Positions 36,436 through 46,372 are shown, counted from the first letter of the stretch. The stretch: DNA of 64,000 nt from Corallibacter vietnamensis (GCF_039537875.1 NZ_BAABBI010000003.1:170314-234313), one strand, 5' to 3'. The notes: generated by a model from the letters alone, not told the origin. Program-made: numbers and translations.

Positions 36436-38493
36436 ATGACTTATTACTTAAGGCTACTAACCTTTTTTTTAGTTTGCAGCAACATTAAAGCGCAAACTAC
36501 AGATTTATTTTGTGAACAAGTACAAGCTATAAATGATATTGTAAAAAAGGCACACTATCAACCAAAACCTCTAGATGATGATTTTGCGTCAGGTGTTTTT
36601 AATTTATTTCTTTTAAAATTAGATGAAAGACAACGTCTTTTTACTGAAACTGATATCGCACTATTTAGTAAGGACTCCACGCTTATAGATGATTATATTA
36701 AGAATGAAAACTGTGACTTTATAAACAAATATATTACCACATTAGAGTCAAGAATATCACTCTCAAAATCTATTATTGAAAACCTTTCTAACACAGCGTT
36801 AGACTATTCTGGAAAAGACACCTTATATTTTGATTTTGAACGGCCTATCTCCTACTTCAAAAACGAAAAAGAACAAGTTAAGTACTGGAACAAACGAATT
36901 CGTTATGAAATTCTATCAAACATTATAGAAGAAGATACAACTTTAGCCAATGCTAAATCTCATTTTAAATCATTAGAGAAAACACTTAAACCTAAAATTA
37001 TACAGCAACAAATCTGTATTCTAGATGAATTACTCAATCAAAGTAAAGGTATTGACGGTTTTGTAAAAGAATCATTTTTAAATGCTTTTCTAAACTATCA
37101 AGACCCTAATTCATCATTTTTTAATGTATCAGAAAAAGCGCGCTTTGAAAACTCATTATCTAATGATGAAATGTCTTTTGGTATATACACTGCAAAAAAT
37201 AAAAACGGCGATATTATAATTACTTATATCAAGCCAGGTAGTGCCGCTTTTAAAAACGGAGGCTTTGATAAAAATGATGTTATAAAATCTTTAAAATCTA
37301 AAAATAAAGAGCTAGAAACATTTTGCATCTCTAACAGCGAGATTATAGATTTTATCAATGACACAAACAATGCAACGATTACCTTTAGAATAAGAAAGAA
37401 AAACGGAACTATTAAAAACATTCAACTTACAAAAATGAAATCTCAAGTTGAATCAAACACCATAACAGGTTACGTTATAAATAATACAATAGCAAAACTT
37501 GGCTATATAAAAATCCCTAGTTTTTATACCGATTTAGAATCTCCAAATGGCTTGGGAGTTGCAAATGATGTTGCTAAAGAGCTTTACAAGCTTCAAAAAG
37601 AAGGTATTCAAGGCTTAATAATTGATTTAAGGTTTAACTCTGGTGGCTCAATGAAAGAAGCAACTGATCTTTCTGGGATGTTTATAAATCGTGGACCGCT
37701 AGCCATTCAAAAATATAATAGCAACCAGACTTTCACCATAAAAGACGCTAATCGCGGCTCATTATTTAATAAACCATTACTCGTTTTAATTAATAGTTAC
37801 AGTGCTTCTGCTTCAGAGTTTTTTAGTGCTGCTATGCAGGATTATAATAGAGCTATACTTGTTGGCTCACCTAGTTTTGGTAAAGCAACCGCACAAATTA
37901 TTTTACCACTTAATGACACTGAAACATTAGGATATGCAAAAGTAACTATAGAAAAATTTTACAGAGCTACTGGTAAAAGTCATCAATTACAAGGTGTTAT
38001 TCCTGATGTCGTATTACCTTCTATTTATGATGATTTTAATCATGGAGAAAGTCAAAAATCTTATGCTTTATCAAACGACTCTATAACTCCAATGCTAAAG
38101 CTTTATCCTTTAAAACCTTTACCTATAAAACAAATTAATACTCAGAGTAAAGAAAGACGACAACAAAAAAACAGTTTTGAATCTGTAAAAGACTTGAACA
38201 AAACCCTATTAAAGAACGTAGTAAACAAAAAAACACAATTTTCTTTAACTTTAGAAAACCTTTTTAATGACTACAAAACATACAAAAGTACTTGGGATGC
38301 CTTTGATAATTTAAGTCTTAAAAATGACACTATTCCATTTCAAAATACAGCATCAACAAGTGAAATAATTAGCTATAACACCGATGAGAAAAAGCAAAAT
38401 CAGTCTATTTTAAACAACTTATCAAAAGATATATATATCAACGAAGCACAAAACATCTTAATAGATATTATAAACCTAACCAACAACAATTAA
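36436..38493 (+). CDS. Carboxy-terminal processing peptidase (Tsp/Prc, S41 family)
   Basis: 685 residues with a signal peptide (LRLLTFFLVCSNIKAQ). It has an N-terminal helical domain, a PDZ domain (~245-340; ITYIKPGSAAFKNGGFDKND), and an S41 protease core. The catalytic Ser is in NSYSASASEFFSAAMQDY and the Lys in SFGKATAQ. The C-terminal basic/helical region matches Tsp. It degrades periplasmic proteins from their C termini. The next gene starts 1 bp after the stop, so the pair is cotranscribed. Confidence 0.92.
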   Translation: MTYYLRLLTFFLVCSNIKAQTTDLFCEQVQAINDIVKKAHYQPKPLDDDFASGVFNLFLLKLDERQRLFTETDIALFSKDSTLIDDYIKNENCDFINKYITTLESRISLSKSIIENLSNTALDYSGKDTLYFDFERPISYFKNEKEQVKYWNKRIRYEILSNIIEEDTTLANAKSHFKSLEKTLKPKIIQQQICILDELLNQSKGIDGFVKESFLNAFLNYQDPNSSFFNVSEKARFENSLSNDEMSFGIYTAKNKNGDIIITYIKPGSAAFKNGGFDKNDVIKSLKSKNKELETFCISNSEIIDFINDTNNATITFRIRKKNGTIKNIQLTKMKSQVESNTITGYVINNTIAKLGYIKIPSFYTDLESPNGLGVANDVAKELYKLQKEGIQGLIIDLRFNSGGSMKEATDLSGMFINRGPLAIQKYNSNQTFTIKDANRGSLFNKPLLVLINSYSASASEFFSAAMQDYNRAILVGSPSFGKATAQIILPLNDTETLGYAKVTIEKFYRATGKSHQLQGVIPDVVLPSIYDDFNHGESQKSYALSNDSITPMLKLYPLKPLPIKQINTQSKERRQQKNSFESVKDLNKTLLKNVVNKKTQFSLTLENLFNDYKTYKSTWDAFDNLSLKNDTIPFQNTASTSEIISYNTDEKKQNQSILNNLSKDIYINEAQNILIDIINLTNNN

Positions 38494-38494
38494 C

Positions 38495-39532
38495 ATGACA
38501 AAAATTATTAAATCGTGTATTTACATGTTCCTATTTACATGCATAGCAACCACCTATTCTCAAAGTTTTTCTAATGCTAATGAGTATTTAGATTTTGTAG
38601 GTGGTGAGCAACAAGAAATCACTAAAAACATGTGGAAATACACCAAAGCATTAGCACATAGTAAAAGTGACAGAAGTATAAACAACAAAAGAAAAAGCTT
38701 AATAAAAACTGTTGAAAATGCTATTTCAAAAATAGAAAAAGCCAATAGCTATGATGGAGACGAATACAAAAACCAGGTTTTAAACCACTTGCGTCTTAAT
38801 GAAAGTCTTTTAAAACAAGATTACGCCAAAATAGTAGATATGAAAGAAGTTGCAAACCAATCGTATGATTTAATGGAAGCTTACATGATTGCTCAAGAAA
38901 TGGCCGATAAAAAAATGCAAGAATCACAAGTAGAATACGAAAAAAACTTTTATGCTTTTGCCGCCAAACACAATATAAACATTATAGAAAACGAAACAGA
39001 TTTAGGGAAGAAAATGCAAATCTCTAACAAGGTTTTTAAGCACTATAACAAGATGTACTTGGTCTATTTTAAGGTTTACATAAACGAAGTTTACCTGATG
39101 GATGCATTAAAGAAAAACGACGTGAGTGCAATACAACAAAATGCTAACGCTTTAAACCAAAGTGCAAATGAAGGTTTAGAAATACTTAAGTCTATTGAAA
39201 CTTACAACAATGACAGCTCTATAATAGAAGCCACAAAAAAAACCTTTGACTTTTTCATAGAAGAATCAGAAAATAACATTCCTAAAATGGTAGATTTTTT
39301 AATACTGAATGAAGACTTTACCACTATAAAAAACACATTAGAAAAAACCCCAGAAAGAAAACGTACCAAAGAACAAATAGATACTTACAACAAAAAAGTA
39401 AAGGAGCTAAACAAAGGTGTTAAAGACTATAACAAAATCAACCAAGATTTAAACACAAAAAGACAAAACGTAATTAATAGTCTAAATGCAACAAATGACA
39501 ATTTTTTAGCTAAACATATTCCAAACGACTAG
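38495..39532 (+). CDS. Secreted helical protein of unknown function
   Basis: 345 residues. A signal peptide (YMFLFTCIATTYSQ) precedes an almost entirely alpha-helical, Lys/Asn-rich chain with heptad-like stretches and a coiled-coil-like C terminus (VKELNKGVKDYNKINQDLNT). From memory it resembles proteins labelled LIC11966-family surface protein; I cannot verify this. Its tight coupling to the Tsp protease gene (1 bp) hints at a shared envelope role, as an adaptor or substrate, but this is inference. Confidence 0.75.
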   Translation: MTKIIKSCIYMFLFTCIATTYSQSFSNANEYLDFVGGEQQEITKNMWKYTKALAHSKSDRSINNKRKSLIKTVENAISKIEKANSYDGDEYKNQVLNHLRLNESLLKQDYAKIVDMKEVANQSYDLMEAYMIAQEMADKKMQESQVEYEKNFYAFAAKHNINIIENETDLGKKMQISNKVFKHYNKMYLVYFKVYINEVYLMDALKKNDVSAIQQNANALNQSANEGLEILKSIETYNNDSSIIEATKKTFDFFIEESENNIPKMVDFLILNEDFTTIKNTLEKTPERKRTKEQIDTYNKKVKELNKGVKDYNKINQDLNTKRQNVINSLNATNDNFLAKHIPND

Positions 39533-39579
39533 CTTATTTTTTTAAATTTGTCAAAACTTAAAAATAATTAATGTAACAT

Positions 39580-40329
39580 ATGGGAAGAGCTTTTGAATTT
39601 CGCAAAGCAAGAAAAATGAAACGTTGGTCAGCCATGAGTAAGGCCTTTACTAGAATAGGTAAAGACATTGTAATGGCAGTAAAAGAAGGCGGTCCAGATC
39701 CAGATAGTAACTCCAGACTACGTGCGGTAATACAAAACGCCAAGTCAGTAAATATGCCTAAAGACAATATTGAACGTGCCATAAAACGTGCATCTGATAA
39801 AAGTCAAGGCGACTATAAAGAGGTTATATTTGAAGGTTATGCACCTCACGGTATTGCGATTTTAGTTGAAACAGCTACAGACAACAACACTAGAACAGTA
39901 GCAAACGTAAGAAGCTATTTTAATAAGTGTGATGGTAGTTTAGGAACATCTGGCTCTGTTGTTTTTATGTTTGACCATACATGTAACTTTAAAGTAAAAG
40001 GAGAAAATTTAGATTTAGAAGAACTTGAACTTGAGCTAATAGATTTTGGTGTTGAAGAAATTTTTGAAGACACAGATGAAGATGCTGATGGAAATGAAAT
40101 AAACAGCGTAATGATTTATGCACCTTTTGAAAGTTTTGGTAAAATTCAAGCCTATCTAGAAGAAAATAATATTGATATATTATCTTCTGGTTTTGAACGT
40201 ATTCCTCAAGTTACCAAAAAGCTAAATGAAGAACAAGTTGCTGATGTTGAAAAACTATTAGAAAAACTTGAAGAAGATGATGATGTACAAAATGTATATC
40301 ACACTATGGAAGAAAGCACTGATGAATAA
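39580..40329 (+). CDS. YebC/PmpR-family protein
   Basis: 249 residues. It has the N-terminal MGRAFEFRKARKMKRWSAMSKAF and the KEGGPDPDSNSRLRAVIQNA signature of the family, followed by the two alpha/beta lobes. Classically listed as a transcriptional regulator; recent work on YebC proteins ties them to translation of proline-rich stretches, so the function is best left open. Acidic C terminus (EEDDDVQNVYHTMEES). Confidence 0.93.
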   Translation: MGRAFEFRKARKMKRWSAMSKAFTRIGKDIVMAVKEGGPDPDSNSRLRAVIQNAKSVNMPKDNIERAIKRASDKSQGDYKEVIFEGYAPHGIAILVETATDNNTRTVANVRSYFNKCDGSLGTSGSVVFMFDHTCNFKVKGENLDLEELELELIDFGVEEIFEDTDEDADGNEINSVMIYAPFESFGKIQAYLEENNIDILSSGFERIPQVTKKLNEEQVADVEKLLEKLEEDDDVQNVYHTMEESTDE

Positions 40330-40345
40330 TCATGATTTACAATCT

Positions 40346-40377
40346 ATAAAAAAGGCGACCAAATGGTCGCCTTTTTA
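40346..40377. terminator. Bidirectional intrinsic terminator
   Basis: AAAAAGGCGACCA and TGGTCGCCTTTTT form a perfect GC-rich stem between the convergent YebC and lipoprotein genes. Confidence 0.88.
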
Positions 40378-40402
40378 TTTCAAATAAAATATTTATAATA
40401 TA

Positions 40403-41455
40403 CTACTCGGTATATAAATAAACTGATGAAGCTGCTGCTAATTGGTTATTTAAAGTTGGTGTTATATTACCACCTGTACCAATATTGTTGTAAGCAAGAA
40501 TTCTTCCGCCACCATTACCAGCTTCTGCTATAAAAACAGTACCAGTAGATGCTTGATAAGCTACATCAACAGGATTTCCTAACATTGTAGAAGATCCTGA
40601 AACACGCACTTGTTCTGAAGCTGATAAAGTACCTCCATTACTAGTTGCATTAAACTTTGATGTAAAAGCAGTGATTACCTGGAAACCTCCATCATCATCA
40701 TCAGTGTTTCCTGCATCACCTATGTCTGTAAGTATCATCGTATCTGATGAAGCATCATAGGTAATTCCATGTGTTCTTACAATGCCTTCAATAGTTATTC
40801 TTTTTGAAGCAGATAAACTAACATCGGCATCATTTGTTAGGAAATTAGTATACACAGCTAAATCTCCTGTAGTATCAACAACGGCATATAAATCATTTCC
40901 TTTAAAAGTTATACCCCAAAGTTTAATATCTGTTGTAATGGTATTTCTTAAAGTAAATGATGTGCCTGATTTTTCATAAATGTAAAGTCTTCCATCAGCA
41001 GTAAGCGGATTTCCGTCTGCATCAGCATTATCTGCTACTACATAAAAATTTCCATTTACAGCCACTTCTCTTGGGCTTTCCATGTCAGCACTTCCTGAAA
41101 CATCAATATCAATTGATATTCCTGAATCATTAAGGGAAATGTCTAAAAAACCTTCTAGTCCTAAATTAGAACGAGATGCTTGCACCGCCATATCTGTAGA
41201 ACTGTCATAGTAAATTCCATCTGCAGCTAATGATGTAGTAAGTAACGATTTTGAGGATACATTATCTAAATCTGTTACATTATAAATCATAATGTTGCCA
41301 TCAGAATTGTTTGATGTATATAATTCTGAATTACTTGGTTCCTCTCCAGAAGGAACGACTATTGGTGTTGCATTGTCATCGTCACTACATGAAAAAAATA
41401 CTAGTGATACCGATAAAGCTAATGTAAAAAATTTAACTGATTTTAATCGTTTCAT
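40403..41455 (-). CDS. Lipoprotein with predicted beta-propeller fold, unknown function
   Basis: 350 residues. A lipoprotein signal (KFFTLALSVSLVFFSC, Cys near residue 23) is followed by an acidic SDDDN linker, typical of surface-exposed Bacteroidetes lipoproteins (the +2 S-D-D-D resembles a surface export signal). The rest is short beta-hairpin repeats ending in Asp/Gly turns (GNFYVVADNADADGNPL, GTVFIAEAGNGGGRILAYN), as in NHL/SMP-30-type propellers. No catalytic motif recognised. Confidence 0.75.
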   Translation of the reverse strand: MKRLKSVKFFTLALSVSLVFFSCSDDDNATPIVVPSGEEPSNSELYTSNNSDGNIMIYNVTDLDNVSSKSLLTTSLAADGIYYDSSTDMAVQASRSNLGLEGFLDISLNDSGISIDIDVSGSADMESPREVAVNGNFYVVADNADADGNPLTADGRLYIYEKSGTSFTLRNTITTDIKLWGITFKGNDLYAVVDTTGDLAVYTNFLTNDADVSLSASKRITIEGIVRTHGITYDASSDTMILTDIGDAGNTDDDDGGFQVITAFTSKFNATSNGGTLSASEQVRVSGSSTMLGNPVDVAYQASTGTVFIAEAGNGGGRILAYNNIGTGGNITPTLNNQLAAASSVYLYTE

Positions 41456-41657
41456 AAATTGTAGGTTTTTTGTTATATGAATATTTACGAAACAACGAGT
41501 CTTGCGGTTTTATTTTTGTAGCTTTTTAACTATTTTTTAGCAAAATTGCTATTAATAATTTTGATTACATAAACATAATTGAAACTAATTGTTTTTTTAC
41601 TATCTTCATCAGTAACAATATATAGTTTCATTCGTCTTAAAAAGAAAAAGCGTATTT

Positions 41658-43136
41658 ATGCATCTTAAAAAAATATTATTCTGTCTATTTATTTCCTTTT
41701 TAATCTTTTCTCACAGTAGCTTTTCTCAAAATGTAAAAGGAAAAATCATAAACAACACAAACAATACACCAATACCTTATGCCACTATACAAATAGGCGA
41801 ACATTATGGTGTTATATCAAACGAAGAAGGTAGCTTTACTATAGATACTGATGGATATAAGCCTTTAGATTCTGTACACATATCATGTTTAGGGTATGAA
41901 AAACTAGGGTTAGTTCTTGAAGATTTTTCATCTAAAGACTACTATTTAAGCGAACAAGTAAACGAACTTAATGAAGTATACCTTACAAACAGAACACTAT
42001 CTGTAGACTCTGTTCTATACTATGTAAATAAAAACTTAACCAAGAACTACAAAAAAGAACTAGTAAACTACACGCTTTTCAGTAGGAAAACAGATTATAT
42101 AAAAGGAAAAGATGTGAATTTTGAAATTGATAAATCTTCAAATTTTAATAAAAAACAGTTAGCGGCTTTCAATAAAGATTTTGACGCACTAGAATCTGCA
42201 CTACTAAATAACAAATCAAAACAATACACTGATTTTGTTGGAAATTTCAATATTCTAAATAATGAAGAAGCCAAACTAAATGTAGAAAAAGCATTGAGAT
42301 TACTGGATGAAAAAAACAATCAATCTCTTGAGAGTCTAGCTAATAGAGGACAAGAAATTGTTTCTAAACATTTAGACAAAAACAAGATTTATACATTAAA
42401 ATCTGGGCTTTTTAAACTGTCTGACTCTGTAACGCTAAATGGCGGAAATAATAAAATGGAAGACACATTAAACTCTATTGGTTTAATTAAAAAAATCACT
42501 TTTGACATACTAAAACGTAATAGTTTTAACGAAAATTCAACATTAGATTTCATAACTGAAAACAAAAAATATGACTATGAAATTGAGGATATAACGTTTA
42601 TAGGAACAGAAATGGTATATGTCATAGGTTTTAAACCAAGAAGAAGTTCTGTTGATTACGAAGGTAAAATATATGTCTCAAACGAAAGCTTTGCCATATT
42701 AAAAGCTGATTACCATTTTTACAAAGGACGTGTTGGCGAAAAGGTTAACCTTAAACTTCTATTAGGAATTAAATATGTAGAACAAAACAGAAAAGGTTCT
42801 GTAATTTTTAAGAAAGGACAAGACAATTACTACTACCCTAATTATATCACCGAACAAGTAGATAGATACTTTTATATAAGCAGACCTTTTAAGTTTATAG
42901 AAAACGATAATAAAAAAAATAAAGTCGCTTTTGATTTTATGGTTGAAGGTACTTTTAAAGAAAAAACGGAACTCCTTATATTATCACAAAAACCTATTAC
43001 TACAGCTCAATATAATACCATAATAGAAAAAGAAAAAATAGAATACTTAACACCTAAACGCTATGATGAAAGCATCTGGGAAGATTATAACGTTTTAGCG
43101 CCACTTGAAGACATGAAGAATTTTAAAGTTGATTAA
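41658..43136 (+). CDS. Secreted protein with CarboxypepD_reg-like domain
   Basis: 492 residues. A signal peptide (FCLFISFLIFSHSSFSQ) precedes a CarboxypepD_reg_2-type beta sandwich at ~25-100 (VKGKIINNTNNTPIPYATIQ, ISCLGYEKL). The remaining ~390 residues are Lys/Asn-rich and resemble the uncharacterised tail of similar flavobacterial proteins. There is no TonB-dependent barrel. Probably periplasmic or outer-membrane associated; role unknown. Confidence 0.78.
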   Translation: MHLKKILFCLFISFLIFSHSSFSQNVKGKIINNTNNTPIPYATIQIGEHYGVISNEEGSFTIDTDGYKPLDSVHISCLGYEKLGLVLEDFSSKDYYLSEQVNELNEVYLTNRTLSVDSVLYYVNKNLTKNYKKELVNYTLFSRKTDYIKGKDVNFEIDKSSNFNKKQLAAFNKDFDALESALLNNKSKQYTDFVGNFNILNNEEAKLNVEKALRLLDEKNNQSLESLANRGQEIVSKHLDKNKIYTLKSGLFKLSDSVTLNGGNNKMEDTLNSIGLIKKITFDILKRNSFNENSTLDFITENKKYDYEIEDITFIGTEMVYVIGFKPRRSSVDYEGKIYVSNESFAILKADYHFYKGRVGEKVNLKLLLGIKYVEQNRKGSVIFKKGQDNYYYPNYITEQVDRYFYISRPFKFIENDNKKNKVAFDFMVEGTFKEKTELLILSQKPITTAQYNTIIEKEKIEYLTPKRYDESIWEDYNVLAPLEDMKNFKVD

Positions 43137-43158
43137 TTAACCAATCGCTTTTCAACAA

Positions 43159-43193
43159 TAAAAAAGCTACTGATTTTTTACAGTAGCTTTTAA
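43159..43193. terminator. Intrinsic terminator
   Basis: AAAAGCTACTG pairs with CAGTAGCTTTT around an AT-rich loop, just past the CarboxypepD_reg gene. Confidence 0.8.
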
Positions 43194-43284
43194 ATATTAG
43201 TAAATGTTTCTTTTTAGGGACAATAGTTTACTTTATGTTTCATTTACCAACCTACCTAAAATATTCAAAATGTATGCCAAAATT

Positions 43285-43833
43285 TTAGGAGTACTTGGCT
43301 ACTTTTCCTTCAACACCTTCAAAAAAGTGTTTCATAAATTTAAAATCGGCTTCTTTATTATCTGTTGGATAAAATGGTTCTGATATATTGTTTTGTTTGT
43401 TTTTAAAATCTAACGTAAACATGATAATAGGAACATTGGCTGTTTTTGCTATGTAGTAAAAACCCGTTTTCCATTCATCTACTTTCTTCCTTGTTCCTTC
43501 AGGAGCTAAAGCTAGTCTAAACTCTTCTTTTGAATTAAATATACGAGCTATTGCTTCAACGTTGTTTTCTTTACTTTTTCTATTAATAGGTGCGCCACCT
43601 ATACGTTTTAAGTACCAGCCTAATGGCCCAACAAATAGTTCTTTTTTTGCTATAAAATTAGATTTTATACCCACTACTTGACGCAGCAAAACACCAATAT
43701 AAAAATCATGCCAGCTAGTATGTGGAACAGCTATTAGAACAGCTTTTTTCACGACATCTTTTGAAAAGTTTTTATTACCAACTACTTTCCAGCCTAATAT
43801 TTTAAAATAAATAAACTTCGAGAGTTTACGCAT
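43285..43833 (-). CDS. Lysophospholipid / 1-acylglycerol-3-phosphate-type acyltransferase
   Basis: 182 residues, small PlsC-like. The H-x4-D motif is HTSWHD (residues ~37-42) and the second block is APEGTRKKVDEWKTGFY (~110-126), so both catalytic and acceptor motifs are present. No obvious membrane helix at the N terminus beyond a short hydrophobic patch. It follows kdnB by 1 bp in the sugar operon, so it may acylate an envelope lipid, possibly lipid A-related; that is inference. Confidence 0.86.
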   Translation of the reverse strand: MRKLSKFIYFKILGWKVVGNKNFSKDVVKKAVLIAVPHTSWHDFYIGVLLRQVVGIKSNFIAKKELFVGPLGWYLKRIGGAPINRKSKENNVEAIARIFNSKEEFRLALAPEGTRKKVDEWKTGFYYIAKTANVPIIMFTLDFKNKQNNISEPFYPTDNKEADFKFMKHFFEGVEGKVAKYS

Positions 43834-43834
43834 A

Positions 43835-44917
43835 TTACATTTTCTGGTAAAGTGATTTTAACTTCTCTCTTGTAATTGTTTTTTTCCAGTTTTTCCCTAT
43901 TGCATTTTCCCAAAGAGGTTCAAGACTTAAAGCAACATCAATCATTATATCAAACTCGTCATCTGATAAGTTTGCACAAATTCCTTGTGGTAATTGAATA
44001 TCGTGTTTTTCTTTCATTTGCTTAAAAAGAGCAACACCATCTGGATAATATTCTTCTAAATGATCAAAAACAATACAGTTACCAATACCGTGTTTTGTTC
44101 CTAATAGATAGCCTAGTCCGTAACTCATAGCATGCGCCACACCTACTTGAGAGTAAGCGATACTCATACCTCCATGCCAACTAGCCATCATAAGTTTATC
44201 TTGAGACTCTTCTTTAGACAGTGTATCACTTAAAAATATTTCTTTACACAACTCAAAAGCCTTTTCTCCGTATGATTTACTAAAAGCATTTAAATAAGTT
44301 CCGTTAAGAGATTCTATACAATGTACATAACAATCCATACCTGTGTAAAACCATTGATCTTTAGGAACATTGGCTGTGAGTTCAGGGTCTAAAATAACTT
44401 GATCAAATGGTGTGTAATCACTATTAATTCCTAATTTTCTTTCAGGACCAGTTAAAATAGTAGTTCTAGAAACTTCTGCTCCTGTTCCTGAAATTGTAGG
44501 AACGCCTAAATGATAAATTGCGGGTTTTTTTACTAAATCCCAACCTTGGTAATCTTCAGATTTACCCTCGTTTGTAAGCATAATAGAAACAGCTTTGGCT
44601 ATATCTAAAAGACAGCCACCTCCTATTCCTATAATACCTGAAGGCATTTCTTTTTGGGTAAGTATAATTTCTTCTACCAATGCATCTATTTGTGATGTTT
44701 TTGGTTCTTGATCTGAAGACACATAAATTACCTTATCGTTGTATGATAACGGAATACGTGATGTTAACCAGGCATTTCCTTTAAAAACTTCATCAACATA
44801 AAATATAAATGGTGCTTTTGTATTTAATCTTTTAGGTTCTAAAATATCTCCTAATTGATTAAAACTGCCTCGTCCAAACATAATTTTGGACACCATTGGA
44901 AAATTCTTGTAATTCAT
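43835..44917 (-). CDS. kdnB: Iron-dependent alcohol dehydrogenase family, likely Kdo 8-oxidase KdnB
   Basis: 360 residues of the Fe-ADH/dehydroquinate-synthase-like fold. The NAD loop is GIGGGCLLDIAKAV (residues ~97-110). The metal ligands fit the family: Asp195, His199, His262, His276 (MDCYVHCIES, GVAHAMSYG, GTKHGIGN). KdnB oxidises C8 of Kdo before transamination by KdnA, giving 8-amino-3,8-dideoxy-Kdo, as known in Shewanella. The assignment rests on family resemblance plus the operon with kdsB. KdnA is not seen in the window. Confidence 0.8.
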   Translation of the reverse strand: MNYKNFPMVSKIMFGRGSFNQLGDILEPKRLNTKAPFIFYVDEVFKGNAWLTSRIPLSYNDKVIYVSSDQEPKTSQIDALVEEIILTQKEMPSGIIGIGGGCLLDIAKAVSIMLTNEGKSEDYQGWDLVKKPAIYHLGVPTISGTGAEVSRTTILTGPERKLGINSDYTPFDQVILDPELTANVPKDQWFYTGMDCYVHCIESLNGTYLNAFSKSYGEKAFELCKEIFLSDTLSKEESQDKLMMASWHGGMSIAYSQVGVAHAMSYGLGYLLGTKHGIGNCIVFDHLEEYYPDGVALFKQMKEKHDIQLPQGICANLSDDEFDIMIDVALSLEPLWENAIGKNWKKTITREKLKSLYQKM

Positions 44918-44948
44918 TGATTTATTTCTAATTCAAAAATATCGTTTT

Positions 44949-45653
44949 CTACTTAATTATTTCGGGCAACTCTAACAAGCTTTTGATTGTATGATATTGC
45001 CTAGTTTTATACACATTTTCATGTACTTGCTCGTGTTGCCAAGTAATATGAAACGGTATATGAATAGCCTTGGCTTTTATATTTAATAAAGGTAACACAT
45101 CTGACTTTAATGAGTTACCTATCATTAAAAATTCTGAAGGCTTTATATCTAAATGGTTTAAAAGCTTTGAGTAATTAGCTTCTTGCTTATCACTTAAAAC
45201 TTCAATATGATGAAAATAGTCTAACAACCCAGACTTTTCTAATTTTCTTTCTTGGTCTAACAAATCTCCTTTTGTTACTACTATTAATCTAAAGGATCTT
45301 GACAACTTTTTTAATACAGTCTCAACACCTTCAAGCAGTTCAACTGGTTTATTTATCATACTTTTTCCAATATCTAAAATCTCTTTTATTGTGTCATTTG
45401 ATATTGTATGATTTGATAAATCTAAAGCTATTTCAACCATAGATAAAACAAATCCCTTTATTCCGTATCCATAAGTTGGTAAGTTTTTCATCACCATTTT
45501 AAATAACTCTTGATCTATTTTATTTGGTGTTTCAAAACGACTTAACAGCTTTGTAAATGCTTCTTCTGCCTCTCTAAAATAGGTTTCATTAACCCATAAT
45601 GTATCATCAGCATCAAAACCTATAACCTTTATGTTAGAATAGTCTATTTCCAA
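44949..45653 (-). CDS. HAD-superfamily hydrolase in the Kdo operon
   Basis: 234 residues with a helical C1 cap. Motif I is GFDADDTLWVNET (Asp-x-Asp), motif II VVTKGD, and motif IV MIGNSLKSDVLP. The cap and length differ from the capless ~180-residue KdsC phosphatase, so it should not be called KdsC, although a role in the same pathway is possible. It overlaps kdsB by 10 bp. Confidence 0.82.
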   Translation of the reverse strand: MEIDYSNIKVIGFDADDTLWVNETYFREAEEAFTKLLSRFETPNKIDQELFKMVMKNLPTYGYGIKGFVLSMVEIALDLSNHTISNDTIKEILDIGKSMINKPVELLEGVETVLKKLSRSFRLIVVTKGDLLDQERKLEKSGLLDYFHHIEVLSDKQEANYSKLLNHLDIKPSEFLMIGNSLKSDVLPLLNIKAKAIHIPFHITWQHEQVHENVYKTRQYHTIKSLLELPEIIK

Positions 45654-46372
45654 AGTTTTTTTGCTCTTTCTAAATCTTCAGGTGTATCTATTTCTACACC
45701 TTGAACATTTGTTTCTACCATTTTTATTTTCTTACTATATTCTAAATAGCGTATACATTCTATTTTTTCTGATGCTTCTAATGATAGCATTGGCAATCTA
45801 TAAAAGTCTAACAAAGCGTTTTTTCTGAAAGCATAAACACCTTTGTGTTTAAAGTACTTTACGTTTACCTCTTTATCTCTAGGGTAAGGAATTGGGCTTC
45901 TTGAAAAATATAATGCAAAGTTATCTTTGTCTGTAATTACCTTTACGGTATTTGGGTTTTTTATTTCATCATCATCAGTAATATGCACCATCAATGAAGC
46001 TAAATCTACTTCTTTTTCTGGGTCTTCTTTAAAAATCTGTATAAGCTTTTTTAGAGACGCTACTTCTGTAAATGGTTCATCTCCTTGCACATTAACAACA
46101 ATATCTACATCCATGAACTCTACAGCTTCTGCTATTCTATCACTACCACAATCGTGCTGCTTAATACTCATTATAGCTTTACCACCATTGTTGACTATTT
46201 CATTAAAAATAATATCACTATCAGTAACAACAAAAACATCATCAAATAAGTTTGTTTTTACTGTTGCTTCGTAGGTTCTTAATATTACCGATTTTCCTTC
46301 AAGGTCTTGCATAAGTTTACCTGGAAATCGAGATGCACTATATCGTGCAGGTATCATGGATATAGTTTTCAT
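45644..46372 (-). CDS. kdsB: 3-deoxy-manno-octulosonate cytidylyltransferase
   Basis: 242 residues. It activates Kdo (or 8-amino-Kdo) with CTP for lipopolysaccharide core assembly. The N-terminal nucleotide motif is MIPARYSASRFPGKLM; the substrate motif is VNVQGDEPF, followed by SRSPIPYPRD and a C-terminal GVEIDTPEDLERAK. Complete. First gene of the kdsB-HAD-kdnB-acyltransferase run, about 77 bp after the helicase. Confidence 0.95.
   Translation of the reverse strand: MKTISMIPARYSASRFPGKLMQDLEGKSVILRTYEATVKTNLFDDVFVVTDSDIIFNEIVNNGGKAIMSIKQHDCGSDRIAEAVEFMDVDIVVNVQGDEPFTEVASLKKLIQIFKEDPEKEVDLASLMVHITDDDEIKNPNTVKVITDKDNFALYFSRSPIPYPRDKEVNVKYFKHKGVYAFRKNALLDFYRLPMLSLEASEKIECIRYLEYSKKIKMVETNVQGVEIDTPEDLERAKKLWK

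Noticed and set aside
38560..38745. Minus-strand ORF inside the secreted helical protein gene
   Set aside because: It is a shadow of the real gene in another frame, with no promoter or homology. The same applies to the many short antisense frames inside gyrA, tamB, clpC, rnpB flanks and the adhesin gene.
44949..45653. HAD protein as KdsC, the Kdo-8-phosphate phosphatase
   Set aside because: It has a helical cap and 234 residues; KdsC is capless and about 180 residues. Location alone is not enough.
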